Source: Kappaphycus alvarezii | Lineage: Eukaryota > Rhodophyta > Florideophyceae > Gigartinales > Solieriaceae | NCBI GenBank assembly: GCA_002205965.3 | Contig: NADL03000464.1 | Span: forward strand, 1,860,001-1,924,000 | DNA length: 64,000 nucleotides | Direction of reading: 5' to 3' | Shown: positions 31,196 to 41,539 of the stretch, in pieces | Layout of the letters: each line of letters opens with the position of its first letter | How positions within the stretch are numbered: position 1 is the stretch's first letter | Position numbers and translations under genes: made by a program | The notes under the pieces: model-generated | What the model was told of the DNA's origin: nothing | What the model saw: the letters and a program-made list of their open reading frames with translations, nothing else | Databases searched by the model: none

Positions 31196-31943
31196 TCGAG
31201 TATGCTATACGGGCGCCATGGACCAGTGCATGAAATTCATCAAGATGGTCTACAAAGACTAATCGTGAAGTGTCCAGATTTAATGGCGGTACTGGTAATA
31301 ATAATCGCGACTTGGGTGAGTATTGATGCATCGAAGTGCATATGCATGTTTTACGTGGAAAGATGTACACACAGTCCTGAATGACAGATGGGAGTTGAAT
31401 GCATTGCCATAGTGGAGACATCTCATGGAGCCGCGAGTTTAATATAAAAGGTTAATGACATAACAAGGATCACCCGTGATGAGTGGTCACGGTGGTCTAG
31501 GCGTAGTTTAAATTCCAATGTTAAGATTGTGCAGAGCTTTATCGCAAGGAGAATATGAACATAGTGCATCGCGAGTAGGAATTAATTTTAGTGGAAGTGG
31601 GCATTAGCTCAGAGGGTATGGGCGGAAAACCTATAAAAGGATCGAATTGCGGGCCTCCCGAGGATAAGGGAGGTACCCGGCTGCTTGTGTCCATCTTTTT
31701 ATCTCGTTTATACCCCATTCTCTTTACCGTCCACTATCTACCACTTAGCAAGTCTCTTGTCCCTCGTTACCTATACATGTGTATCTCATACTCCCCGTAG
31801 GCCGCTGTAATCAAAAACAGTACAGTATACGTCATGCTTCATCGTTTCTAAGAGCATGCTGACGGGGGCAGCAGAATCGGCCCACCGACACAAAAGTGAG
31901 GGATATGGTACGCGAGCTCTCGCGCCTTCCCGTCCTCTTACAC

Positions 31944-32370
31944 TCAAGCTCTTTCATGATACTTCGCGACTATCTCCATCAAATTTGACTTATTAGTGCT
32001 CAATCCTCCGAGAGTGTCGCTCGATTCGAGGAGCTCCTTATGCGAGTAGAGCACATATATTTTACTACTACAGACACGATCCGCCGGCACATCTATCAGC
32101 GTTAGAGCGCACCGGTCGTCTACTAAATAGCTATATTCGCCAAAACCCTTCTCCGTGTGCCCGATGTGGTGGAACACTCGCTTCGTTGTTAGCTATTAGT
32201 CGCATCCTGCATTTGGCAATCGCTGTATATGGGCTGTACAGAGGCCTTACGAGTTTGTCCCCCGGAGTCCAGGATAGTAGCATCTCAGAAATGCATTGAG
32301 GTTCAGTAATGAAGTTATCCAGAAGTTTTCCCAGCTCCGGATGTTTGCCAATCACAGTGATCGATCGCAT
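31944..32370 (-). pseudogene. Unrecognised ORF pair joined by one frameshift
   Basis: MRSITVIGKHPELGKLLDNF starts at 32,370; the frame changes near 32,165-32,175 and continues HIGHTEKGFGEYSYLVDDRC, ALTLIDVPADRVCSSKIYVL and YSHKELLESSDTLGGLSTNK to a stop at 31,944, about 140 residues. Codon use and smooth composition suggest a real protein. No family recognised. Confidence 0.35.
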
Positions 32371-32940
32371 ACTATCTTTCTCTTAAAGATACCGTTTACA
32401 GATTAAGATTCTCTGGCCCTCTGGCGGCCCATTAGTAGAGAGTACAGTATACAGCAACATACTGTGATTAATGTAAATTGTTTTACTGATAGGCGCAGGC
32501 CTGCTTCTGTTTTCTCCTTTCCTTTTCTCTAATTTCCGTTTAGATTTACCCCACTAGAAGTGACAGAAGGCGAATTATAGTACCCAATCATTCCCCCGTT
32601 TACTGATTGGAGATGAAGAACGGCTATTTTCCGATACTAGGAGGGAAGGGTCCGTGTATTGGAGAATCTGAAAAGGATGAAGAGTCATTCGATACGAGCT
32701 CAGGAAACTGGTGCGAGGCCGGCTGTAAGGCTTGCTGCGTTGGACGAAACCGTCGCTGAAGTGGAGATTTTTCCTACCCCTAACATGGCACCCACAAGGG
32801 GATCGATGATGAGCATTTACCTACTATTCTGTATACACATATGTCACATATAGTGTTTCGTCTTCATATATTCGGTTTGCTCGGTGCCCTCTGTACCAAA
32901 TTCTTGCCAAAGATGAGCATGCAAGAGTTAAAATGCCAAG
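32371..32940. other. Intergenic region
   Basis: A 64-codon plus-strand frame from 32,659 lacks any domain. No repeat or RNA gene recognised. Confidence 0.3.
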
Positions 32941-32954
32941 CGCGCAGGATGTTT

Positions 32955-33690
32955 AACAATTTAAGGGGTCGTTTAAAGAGAGAATCACTCCTAGATGACG
33001 TATTAGCATCGTGGATTTAACCGAACACATCTTCCATGCATTAAAATAACCCAAAAATTCCCCCCTCCTAGATGATGTCTACTGCGTAACCGACGGGTGT
33101 AAGATCTGTCTGTATCAGGTCGGGGATCGAGTAATACAGAACATGTTTCACAATGGACTAAAGGGCGACCATTTTGTCAGCAATGGTTACTTTAGTTCCC
33201 CCAGCGGGCGTGTTATTGCTTGTGCGGTCAGCATACCCGGGTCATTCCACGATTTTACAACTGCGGAGTGAGGAGGAGTTTATCATAAGCTTGAAAGTTC
33301 TTTTCTAATCAAACTGAATTGAAATGTGTAGTGACTTCTACATTTTGCAAAGTTAGATATCCTTTCTCAAATAAATCGTCTCAGGATGACTTAGGTGAAG
33401 GGGAAGGATCAGAAGGGATAATGCGCCTGCGGCAGAAAACTTCTGCGGGGCAGGGTTCAGACTGATGCATGCGCGATTTTCAAGCTACATTCCCTCGCCG
33501 AAAAGACAGGAATACTTACGGAGAAGATGGGGAGCGCTAACTAATCTTCCTCACTTCAGTGGGTTTATTCAACTTCAGGGCTAGTCTGGATGGAGTGATT
33601 CAGATTACAAGTACGTTCATGCCACATATGAGTTCCGAGGCAAATCTTTTCCTTCGCAAAACCCGCTCGATATAGAAATCGATCGATTAG
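32955..33690 (+). pseudogene. DDE transposase (Harbinger/IS4-like), interrupted
   Basis: The frame reads GRLKRESLLD, is interrupted by a 66-bp insertion, then resumes DVYCVTDGCKICLYQVGDRV (first Asp codon 33,092), IQNMFHNGLKGDHFVSNGYF, SSPSGRVIACAVSIPGSFHD (HD, second Asp) and, in other frames, SDACMRDFQATFPRRKDR, TSVGLFNFRASLDG and STFMPHMSSEANLFL. Removing the insertion and one duplication restores continuity at the left junction. The order D-G-x-K, YNG-like, PG-S-x-HD and LFNFRA fits eukaryotic DDE_4 transposases. It faces the DUF6818-like gene at 33,898-34,625. Confidence 0.68.
32999..33064 (-). mobile_element. 66-bp retroelement tail inserted with 11-bp target duplication
   Basis: The insert is flanked by CTCCTAGATGA at 32,988-32,998 and 33,065-33,075. 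On the minus strand it reads GGGTTATTTTAATGCATGGA ... GGTTAAATCCACGATGCTAA and ends TACG, matching the tail of copy A (12,955-13,018) base for base over most of its length. It is a severely 5'-truncated insertion of the same family, as made by target-primed reverse transcription. Confidence 0.85.
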
Positions 33691-33897
33691 GATTTATTGA
33701 TTGCCATTCCTCTGAATAGACTGAGTCACCATTAACAAAATTGCCTCCAAAAAACGATCTTGACGTTTCGCTTCCTGTTCAAGACGTATACGTTCATCTT
33801 GCCGGTTCTCCTAGCTGCGCTTCCGCTACTCTTCCCTTTCCTGTGTTCTGCGGCTCTCTTCCGCCCCCCGGCGCAATGTCTCATCCTCGTTTCTCAG

Positions 33898-34625
33898 TTA
33901 TTCCTGTACCATCGAAAAATTCATCGTTGAAAGCAAATCGTCTCCAAACACATTTGCAAATTTATCCCGTCGTTTCGCGATAAGCGGCCGAGATGGTAGG
34001 CTCGATCTGCGATTTGTCTGCGGGGAACCTTGTGCCCCGGATGAAGCTTGTAGCGAAGAAGGCTCAGATGCCAGATCACAATACTCTGGAGAGTTCCGGT
34101 CTGAGGAGTCCATATCTGTAGGAATTGTAGCCATTTCCTCCATTTCTTCATCCTAACAGCCAATGCCGGCGCGTTCGGTAATGTACACTCGAATCTGTTT
34201 TACTCGAAGCACGTAATTGAGTATCATAGGATCCTCGGTTGGCACTTCTTATAAGTGCATGTTTGCAAAATTTCTCTTAAGACTGTCGAATGTCCTATGC
34301 TGATCTGGAAACCCCTTCGAATTCTCGGTGAGCACCACCTCCAACTCGTCAGCGCAAAGGGGTAACAGCATATCGAGGACATCTGCTAAATTATTTGTCT
34401 CTGGTTAAGTGAGTCTAGATCCGCGCACAGCAAACGGCTTGTCTGATGACTTCGGCGTTTGTCCATTTTCAATTCCGAGGCTTTGCAATAAAGTAATTGA
34501 TCCACCATATCTATGTGTACTGTAAGGACGTGGTGGTGTCAGCGTATATCCATTTTGTTGGGCCTCTAGGGTTACTAGAAGGCTGTTGTTGATCGCGTCG
34601 CTAGGTTGAACATCTGGAAACTCAG
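33898..34625 (-). pseudogene. DUF6818/Myb-like protein facing the transposase
   Basis: Minus-strand segments read FAVRGSRLT, stop, PETNNLADVLDMLLPLCADE, LEVVLTENSKGFPDQHRTFD and SLKRNFAKHAL (34,440-34,260), matching a DUF6818 domain (single Myb-like helix bundle beginning R-G-S-R). A C-terminal Ser/Pro-rich tail MATIPTDMDSSDRNSPEYCD ... RRDKFANVF runs to about 33,920. Two or more frame changes. It is convergent with the DDE transposase, as in the Harbinger modules. Confidence 0.5.
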
Positions 34626-35112
34626 AGGCATCCCCTGAGAGAGTCGATTTCCGTCACTCCGCTACCTGAGTGTAGCGGATGCATTCCGTTAGGTTCACAA
34701 TCGATGGGGTGATCCCGGGTGAGAGATGTTGACAAGGGCGGAAAAGAGTAGACGGAAAAAACGGACTTGTGATGTTGATTCTGCGTTGGGAGCGTCTGGG
34801 GAGGGCTGGAACGTTGACAGTACTTGAGGCTAGGCGGTGGTGTCCGTTTGGGGAAGAGGTGGATAGGTAGAGACGTTGATGATGTTAAAGCGACAAGGGG
34901 AGCCAGAACCGGAGCATACATGGTTAGGTAGAAGGGCAAAAGTGCAGTGGGGGCGAGGATGGGGGCGGGTTGGAGAGGAAGTCCTTTGGCGGTGCTAACG
35001 GGGGTGAAGGGAAGGTGGTAGGTTTTTGGTCGATGATGTGTTGTGGAACGAGCGAATCACAAAAAAGGTGCGATTGTTTGAGCGCCAAAAAAGATAGGTT
35101 CAGTGTTTGAAT
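34626..35112. other. Intergenic region before Gypsy-2
   Basis: Plus strand G-rich, so minus-strand frames are Pro/Ser/Thr-rich low complexity. No recognisable gene. Confidence 0.35.
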
Positions 35113-35153
35113 ACCCCTGATATAATGAAAATTGTAGATATTCCTTGGCATGC

Positions 35154-35265
35154 TGCGCTGGCTGAGTTGGCTGCGCTGGCTGAGTTGGCTGCGCTGGCTG
35201 AGTTGGCTGCGCTGGCTGAGTTGGCATGCTGTGCTGGCGAGTTGGCATGCTGCGCTGGCTGAGCT
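35154..35265 (+). repeat. 18-bp minisatellite in Gypsy-2 LTR
   Basis: Four near-perfect units of GCTGCGCTGGCTGAGTTG followed by two diverged units containing GGCATGCTG. The 3' LTR has the same array at about 40,348-40,460. Minus-strand frames give a Gln-Pro-Ala-Gln-Pro-Thr repeat that is an artefact. Confidence 0.85.
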
Positions 35266-35388
35266 GTCACTGTACTTACAATTATATTTTTAATTATTTT
35301 TAGAGGATGCTTTGCACTGTACTGTGGCGGTGCAGATTTGGCACATAGGTACTGTATAGATGCTACAGATAGTGAGGGTTGAAAACTC

Positions 35389-35396
35389 TATATAAG
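35389..35396 (+). promoter_or_regulatory. TATA box of Gypsy-2 LTR
   Basis: TATATAAG in CTCTATATAAGGGGCTG, placed in the middle of the LTR where the U3/R promoter is expected; the same site is at 40,586-40,593 in the 3' LTR. Confidence 0.6.
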
Positions 35397-35845
35397 GGGC
35401 TGTTTGCATGAAATGGTAGGACTACTTGGGAGCCAGCATACCCGAGCGGGGCGCTCAACAAGTTAAGTCAAACACAAAGCATAAAGCAAGTTGGCAGACA
35501 ACTTCAAGCCAAGTCCCGAGTAGTAGGAAGTTGAGAGTCAACTTCAGACCCAAGAAAACTTTTTCTTACGCTAGTCGCAGAGCGTCGGTGGTAGACCCTG
35601 CCCCTTTTATACTTGCTTGTAGCTTCCTCAACTCTCTTCTATATACACTCCCTTTTGTTCGTTCAACAATACCACGGCAGCACTTTTGTCGCTCGCAACA
35701 CCTCCTTCTCAGGGTAATTGGTTCTGAGGATCTCTCCCCGCCGATTTACCCCTATCATTTGGTACTCTTGTGGAGGGGGTTGCACCCGAGGTATTCGAGT
35801 TGAGCAGTAGTAAGGAACACTTCGGGGGATTTCTTTTCGGTAATC

Positions 35846-37518
35846 ATGGATCTCAATGCTGCTCGTATAACGTTCACAGGGGCAAGACTGAAGACGTTGA
35901 GGAGTTTCTTTACACATATGTCAACGTTGTGATGCGAGAGAAGGGCGATGAAGAGAAGGCCGCAAGTATCTTCGCCTATCTTCATGGTGACGCAAAGCAC
36001 AAATATAAGTCCAAGTTTATCGACGGGTGGTCTCTTAACGGGAATGGGCGTAACTTCGGTGAGGTATGTGAGTGGCTTGTGAAAGAGTATGCTAAGGAGG
36101 TAGAACCAGATGAGATGATTCGTACCGCCATAGAGGCCCGGCTCAACTTCGACGATTTGTTAAGCTCATTGGTGTACTTGTGTGATCTTTATGAAAAGGC
36201 TGGGTTCAACGCCCAAGCCAAGTACGGAATGCTGCGTAAGGCGGCTATGGGGGATAAGCGGCTCTCCGATTTCCTCCTCATCAAGGGCCCTCACACTTTT
36301 GATGAACTGAAGGGTACCATAGTAGAATTTGTCAAAAATTCGGAGACGTTTCAGTCACTGAGTGAGGTACCGAGGGAAACCCGCACATCGATGTCTATCG
36401 TACATCCTGAAAAGAATTATCAAAGGCCGGCTACTAGTGCAGCGGCATTAGAATCTGTCAGGAGCGATGTCAAAAACTTGGAAGAAAGGTTGGAAACCCG
36501 ATTCGATAATCGACTTGACATGATAACCTCGCAGTTGGAAAGCCTTACTCTTACCATTAAGAAGAACCAGTCTGGGGCCCCTAAGGCCGCAGAAGTCTGT
36601 TCTTACTGTCACAAGCCTGGACACTTTGCAAACAGGTGTCCTGATAATCCACATAGAAACACTCGTTGTGCAAAGTGCGGTCGATATGGGCATCATGAAA
36701 GTAACTGCTGGTCTAAAGACAACAGAAGAGCAAATTTATCGGAAGCAAGGAGTGAGTCAGGACCAGAGGTGAAAATCTTACAAAATAGAAGGGATCAAAG
36801 GTTGACGGATGCCGGTAACGTATCCATCGCTGAAGAGATTAGTCAAGTCAATGTGACAAAAAGGGATGGGGAAGGGAACATTTTATCGAAGAAACCTAGG
36901 CTAGAGTATGGAATGCTGGAGCATATCCCAGCACCTGTACCTCCTCGAACCAAGAGGTCTGATCAAGTTGTTCCAGGAGTGGGAGTCACTCCGGCCAAGA
37001 AGACGAAAAAGAGTAAGAAAGTTAAGAGTATCTCTAAGGACGTACTAGAGTATGTGAAGAGGTACAATTTGGTGGCTGAGCTTGCATCGGCCCCAACTGG
37101 GATAACGTTTGGTCAACTTTTGAGGGGCGACGCAGAGGATGCGAGAAAAGAACTCAAAAAAATTATCAGGTCTAATAAGTCCGCTAAGGGTAAGAAACTG
37201 TTTCTTCAATCGGCCTCGACAGCACCAAGACGTCTTAAGCTGGTACCAGTCAAAGTATTGGGTATGAAAACCCAAGCTCTCTTCGATTCGGGTGCTGTTC
37301 CAAACCTCATTTCAGAAACTTTGGTGACAGATCTAGGTCTCGAAATTACTCCAACGACTCGAAAAATAACTGTAGCGGATGGAACCGTCTCAAAATGCAT
37401 GGGCACTGTTGACAAGGTTTCCGTGTTCTTTGGGGACTCTAAAGTTGATGTAGACTTTCTTGTCATGCCGGATCTCCCTTTCGATGCAATCATTGGCTGC
37501 CCACCATGGAAAGACTAG
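35846..37518 (+). CDS. gag: Gypsy-2 Gag and aspartic protease
   Basis: The likely start is ATG 35,846 (MDLNAARITFTG), which needs one extra base in the G run at 35,879-35,882 to join the long frame KTEDVEEFLYTYVNVVMREK; that frame is open for about 540 codons. Gag packages element RNA: a helical capsid-like part (to about 36,400), a coiled-coil stretch NLEERLETRFDNRLDMITSQ, and two CCHC knuckles, CSYCHKPGHFANRC (36,598) and CAKCGRYGHHESNC (36,667). A basic region (KKTKKSKKVK) precedes the protease, whose catalytic triplet is DSG in ALFDSGAVPNLIS (37,285) with FDAIIGCPPW as the C-terminal element. Frame closes at 37,518. Confidence 0.88.
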
Positions 37519-38035
37519 GACATGCATTGACTTGGGCAACCAAATGGTTTCAGTTAATATTGACGGCAGAACCGTGAAGATGCCCCTGGATTTCGACAAA
37601 AGCACGCATCCTGAAGATTTAAAAGAAACGGACAGTGAAGATTTCACTTCTAGCTATGACAGCGAAGATTCGGAACCAACTAACACTTTCGGAAGTGGAA
37701 AAGGGTACCCTCGGGGGTAATGAACATGGCATGGGACGATTATGATTCGGGTTTGAAACAGATGACGACTGGAATTCTAGGATAAGTTTGAAACCCGAAT
37801 GTGTTTCTTTTTGCGATGATATCGAATCAAAGGACAGAATTCGGAGCATGAAAGAAGATTACCTTTGCAAAGAAAATAAGAATACGTCGAATTCCATATA
37901 TGAAGATGTGAGCACGACGGAAGAGGTCCTTCAAAATATTGAGGTTGAGGATCAAGAAGAAAAAGGGCGCCAAATGGCAGAAATCCAAGGAAAAGTGCAG
38001 CACCTTCCCGCCCCGCCTCACTGAAAATATCCGAC
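37519..38035 (+). pseudogene. Gypsy-2 protease/RT connector, frame-shifted
   Basis: In the next frame TCIDLGNQMVSVNIDGRTVK and a Ser/Asp/Glu-rich segment (ETDSEDFTSSYDSEDSE) continue to 37,720; after a gap, KPECVSFCDDIESKDRIRSM to EVLQNIEVEDQEEKGRQMAE runs to 38,024. This is a polar linker, common between Gypsy protease and RT. The frame changes may be programmed (gag-pol) at most once; the others are indels. Confidence 0.6.
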
Positions 38036-38969
38036 ATGTTAACATCTTCCGAAGTAATTGCATGGAGCGTTTCAGATTTAAGACAAGCAAGTGTACCGGT
38101 TACTCACTCGTTCGAACTTACCGACACTCAACCGATTTACCACAAGCCTAGACGTCAACCGCCAAAATATGACCAATTTATCTCAGAAAATGTTACAAGT
38201 ATGCTGAAAAATGATATTATTCGACCAGTTTCATCCCCATGGTCGTTTCCAGTTGTGGTCGCACCAAAGAAGGATGGAAAGCTGCGTTTTTGCGTCGATT
38301 ACCGACAACTGAACCAGAGAATGATACCCGATCGATTTCCGATTCCGAACATGGAGGAGATCCTCGAGGACCTGAAGGACGGGAGATATTTCACCTCAAT
38401 TGACCTTTACACTGGCTATTGGCAGATTCCATTGGATGAAAAATGTAAGGAAAAAACAACCTTTACCAGCAAAGCCGGTACGTTCAGGTTCGAAGTGATG
38501 CCTTTTGGTCTCATGAATGCACCAGCTACATTCCAAAGAATGATGAACGAGGTTTTGAAAGGACTTCCATTCGCAAGAGTCTATATCGATGATGTCGTCA
38601 TATTCTCAGAAACATTGGATCAGCACATCTCGCACGTCAAGACAGTTGTGGAGAGGATATCGGAGTATAGCTTGAAAATTAAGTTGAGCAAATGCTTCTT
38701 TGCGAAAACTTCTATCCAATTACTCGGTCATATCGTCGACCAAGAGGGAATTAGAGTGGATCCAGAGAAAACGAAAAAAATAAAGTTGGCACCAAGGCCC
38801 GCTTCAAAGACGGAGGTCCGAAGCTTCTTAGGACTGGCCTCATATTACAGAAGATTTATCAAAGATTTCGCCAAGACTGCAGCACCGTTACATGCCAGCA
38901 CTACGAAGAACGGAAAATTTACTGGAACAAGGAAATGGAAACTGCATTTCAGGAGCTTAAAGATAAGCT
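38036..38969 (+). CDS. pol: Gypsy-2 reverse transcriptase
   Basis: RNA-directed DNA polymerase of the element. All conserved blocks are present in one open frame: IIRPVSSPWSFPVVVAPKKD, KLRFCVDYRQLNQRM, RYFTSIDLYTGYWQIPL (catalytic Asp of the first box), FRFEVMPFGLMNAPATFQRM, ARVYIDDVVIFSE (YIDD at 38,582-38,593), LLGHIVDQEGIRV and VRSFLGLASYYRRFIKDFA. The frame shifts near 38,935-38,960 into the RNase H frame. This is the best preserved RT in the window. Confidence 0.92.
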
Positions 38970-40186
38970 ATGTGTCCCCCAGTTCTCATGTACCCAGATT
39001 TCAAGAGACCATTCGTTGTGGAGACAGATGCCTCAGAACGGTCTTTGGGTGCCGTTTTGTCCCAAAAAGATGAAAACGGAAGACTACACCCTGTTCAATT
39101 CGCAAGCCGAACTCTGAATGACGCGGAAAAGAGATACTCAGTCTGCGAGAAAGAAGCGCTAGCTGTCGTCTTCGCGCTGAAAAAGTTTCGCGTATACCTT
39201 TTATCACTCGAGAAATTTGTCTTGATAACTGATCACCAGGCACTTAAAACAGCATTCCAAAAGAAGGATGTACATCACCGCTTGGCCCGATGGCTCGACA
39301 TTTTCGCAGAATATCGGTTTGAAATTGTGTATAGACCCGGACGCAATAATCAGCCTGCCGATTACCTATCCCGCTTGAGGGACGCACTGATTCCAAATGA
39401 AAAAGCTTCGGAGGACATCGTCGGAGTCGCCGAGTTGCAGTTGCCGAACGATAACGAGTACGAAGCTAATATTCACGGACTGATCAAATTCCTCGATGGA
39501 CTAGAAATGAGAAAGGTTGATCTTGAACACCGAAATTGGGTACGCAGGAATCAAAAGGCTTTTACATTGTGGAATGGGAAACTCTTCCGGCACACTAAAG
39601 CCGGTCCCCGACTAGTGGCCCCTTTGAAAGAAAGAATGAAGATCTTGAGGACTTTCCATGATGAGCTAGGGCATTGGGATCTCGAAACAACCAAAAAATT
39701 CGTAACTGAGAGATTCTGGTGGCCCGGTATCCATAAGGACGTCTATAACTTCGTGAAAAGCTGCGACAACTGCCAAAAATTCACTCCAATACGGAAGTAT
39801 AAGACAACTCTAAGTTTTCCAGTTTCCGGTCTCTTTGAAACCTTCTCAATTGACTTTGCGGGCCCGTTCAAGGAAACTTCTTCCGGAAACAAATATCTCC
39901 TTATAGGGGTGGAACATCTTACTGGATGGCCAATAGCAGTTGCAGTCGAGGAGGCAAATGCTGAGGTGGTACTGAGATTCATCGAAAAAGAAATAATTGA
40001 ACCGTTTGGTCTTCCAAAAAGGATCATCTCGGATAACGCCCTTTGTTTTACTGCAACTTCACTGCTTCGTTTTGAAGAGAAAGGATTCAGCTGAAGACCG
40101 ATCTCGACTACGCTCTTATGTCAAACGGAAAAGCCAAAAAGATGATTGGAAATATCAAACGCGCACCTACTTTTTGGAATATTTTA
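38970..40186 (+). pseudogene. pol: Gypsy-2 RNase H and truncated integrase
   Basis: RNase H: FVVETDASERSLGAVLSQ, CEKEALAVVFALKKFRVYLL and ITDHQALKTAF with catalytic acids present. The tether reads RPGRNNQPADYLSRL. Integrase: zinc motif HDELGHWD...SCDNCQ (39,658-39,777), first Asp in FSIDFAGPF (about 39,852), second Asp in IISDNALCF (about 40,032). The frame stops at 40,094; one frame over, LDYALMSNGKAKKMIGNIKR follows, with Lys (40,136-40,138) where Gypsy-1 has the catalytic Glu (IAERM), then a stop at 40,187. The integrase C-terminal region seen in Gypsy-1 (about 0.5 kb) is absent before the 3' LTR. Confidence 0.88.
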
Positions 40187-40297
40187 TAGGTAATCAACTG
40201 AATCCCTATTCGTTTGAAAGGCCTCATGTTTTAACAATAAGGCAAATTACATTAATAGAAGCAGAAGAAGAATGAGGACGAGTCGGGACGTTCGTCT

Positions 40298-40311
40298 TGA
40301 GCGAGGGGGCG
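40298..40311 (+). promoter_or_regulatory. Polypurine tract of Gypsy-2
   Basis: GAGCGAGGGGGCG directly before the 3' LTR start TGATATAATG; the usual primer site for plus-strand DNA synthesis. Confidence 0.6.
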
Positions 40312-40956
40312 TGATATAATGAAAATTGTAGATATTCCTTGGCATGCTGCGCTGGCTGAGTTGGCTGCGCTGGCTGAGTTGGCTGCGCTGGCTGAGTTGG
40401 CTGCGCTGGCTGAGTTGGCATGCTGTGCTGGCCGAGTTGGCATGCTGCGCTGGCTGAGCTGTCACTGTACTTACAATTATATATTTTAATTATTTTTAGA
40501 GGAATGCTTTGCACTGTACTGTGGCGGTGCAGATTTGGCACTTAGGTACTGTATAGATGCTACAGATAGTGAGGGTTGAAAACTCTATATAAGGGGCTGT
40601 TTGCATGAAATGGTAGGACTACTTGGGAGCCAGCATACCCGAGCGGGGCGCTCAACAAGTTAAGTCAAACACAAAGCATAAAGCAAGTTGGCAGACAACT
40701 TCAAGCCAAGTCCCGAGTAGTAGGAAGTTGAGAGTCAACTTCAGACCCAAGAAAACTTTTTCTTACGCTAGTCGCAGAGCGTCGGTGGTAGACCCTGCCC
40801 CTTTTATACTTGCTTGTAGCTTCCTCAACTCTCTTCTATATACACTCCCTTTTGTTCGTTCAACAATACCACGGCAGCACTTTTGTCGCTCGCAACACCT
40901 CCTTCTCAGGGTAATTGGTTCTGAGGATCTCCTCCCCCGCCGATTTACCCCTATCA
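40312..40956 (+). repeat. Gypsy-2 3' LTR
   Basis: 645 bp, about 99 percent identical to the 5' LTR by eye. Differences: an extra C in GCTGGCCGAG, an extra T/A near the AT-rich stretch, an extra A in GAGGAATGC, CACTTAGG for CACATAGG, and two extra bases in CTCCTCCCCCGCC. TATA box at 40,586-40,593. Confidence 0.93.
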
Positions 40957-40961
40957 ACCCC

Positions 40962-41535
40962 CATGGGAAACATAGTTCACAAAATACGTTTTTGTGATTT
41001 CTGGAACCCCCACTGCCTGTGCAGTATTTTATCAACACACAAATGTTACGAACACACGTAAATTACTGCACAGTAGGTACGTTATGGTACAGTACATTGG
41101 GTACAACAGGAAATAATTGGCCAAATCGTTAAATCTAGTAGGGATAGAGGTCATAACACGAAATAGCAACTGTCTGTCCAATTTGGAAATGCGTTACGTA
41201 GAGGACTACTGATATGTGAAAGGGAGGTAAATTAATGAAAGGCTCTGGCACTTAACATATATAGTCAGGAGTACAGTACCCCAAGAAGTAATATCTATTT
41301 TCATTCATCTCTATTTCCATGGTTCACGAATGAAAATAGAAATAGGAAATATGCAGCAATTGTATCTAGAAGTTCAGTCTCTACTGTTTTATCACATCGC
41401 CAGGATAATAGCTTATTGAATCTTTCACATTGTAAAGCACCCGGGATTGCCCTGCTTCAGCTGTGAATAGCACTACTGGACGCGCACGGCTCGGCAAATT
41501 CATTCCCGCTCAAAGTCTGTACTGCGTGGAAAGAA
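40962..41535. other. Intergenic region after Gypsy-2
   Basis: Includes an imperfect inverted pair TATCTATTTTCATTC/GAATGAAAATAGAAATA (41,290-41,345). No gene recognised. Flanking sequence from here to the right becomes AT-rich. Confidence 0.35.
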
Positions 41536-41539
41536 TGTG

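Larger units (their letters stand above)
26470..31815 (+). mobile_element. Old Ty1/Copia LTR retrotransposon (Copia-1), degenerate
   Basis: Protein order on plus is gag-like, an unrecognised segment, reverse transcriptase, RNase H, which is the Copia arrangement except that no integrase can be read. The supposed LTR ends share TCATACTCCCCG-AGGCCGC-GTAATCAAAA: 26,649-26,678 on the left and 31,786-31,816 on the right. The left copy is followed by ATTTATGGACCAAGG, where a primer-binding site would lie. LTR similarity upstream of this motif is weak, so the outer limits are approximate. Confidence 0.68.
35118..35757 (+). repeat. Gypsy-2 5' LTR
   Basis: TG...CA ends, 640 bp. It contains an 18-bp minisatellite near its start, a TATA box (TATATAAG, 35,389-35,396) and several CACTGTACT words. 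A 125-codon frame inside both LTRs is incidental. The following TTTGGTACTCTTGTGG would hold the primer-binding site, starting TGG at 35,760. Confidence 0.93.
35118..40956 (+). mobile_element. Young Ty3/Gypsy LTR retrotransposon (Gypsy-2), 5.84 kb
   Basis: Complete ends: 5' LTR 35,118-35,757 and 3' LTR 40,312-40,956, both starting TGATATAATG and ending CCTATCA, flanked by the 5-bp duplication ACCCC (35,113-35,117 and 40,957-40,961). By eye the LTRs differ by about one substitution and five single-base indels over 640 bp, so the insertion is recent. The order is gag, protease, RT, RNase H, integrase. The gag-protease frame is long and open, but the integrase is damaged (see its entry). No chromodomain was seen. 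Confidence 0.95.

Noticed and set aside
35057-35248. Gln-Pro-Ala-Gln-Pro-Thr repeat proteins on the minus strand (also 40,224-40,541)
   Set aside because: Antisense reading of the LTR minisatellite.
35425-35470. tRNA-like string (GCCAGCATACCCGAGCGGGG) in the LTR
   Set aside because: No complete cloverleaf or T-arm could be drawn; part of an LTR repeated at 40.6 kb.
35426-35803. 125-codon ORF present in both Gypsy-2 LTRs
   Set aside because: Its duplication reflects LTR identity, not selection; it overlaps the expected R/U5 region and the primer site.
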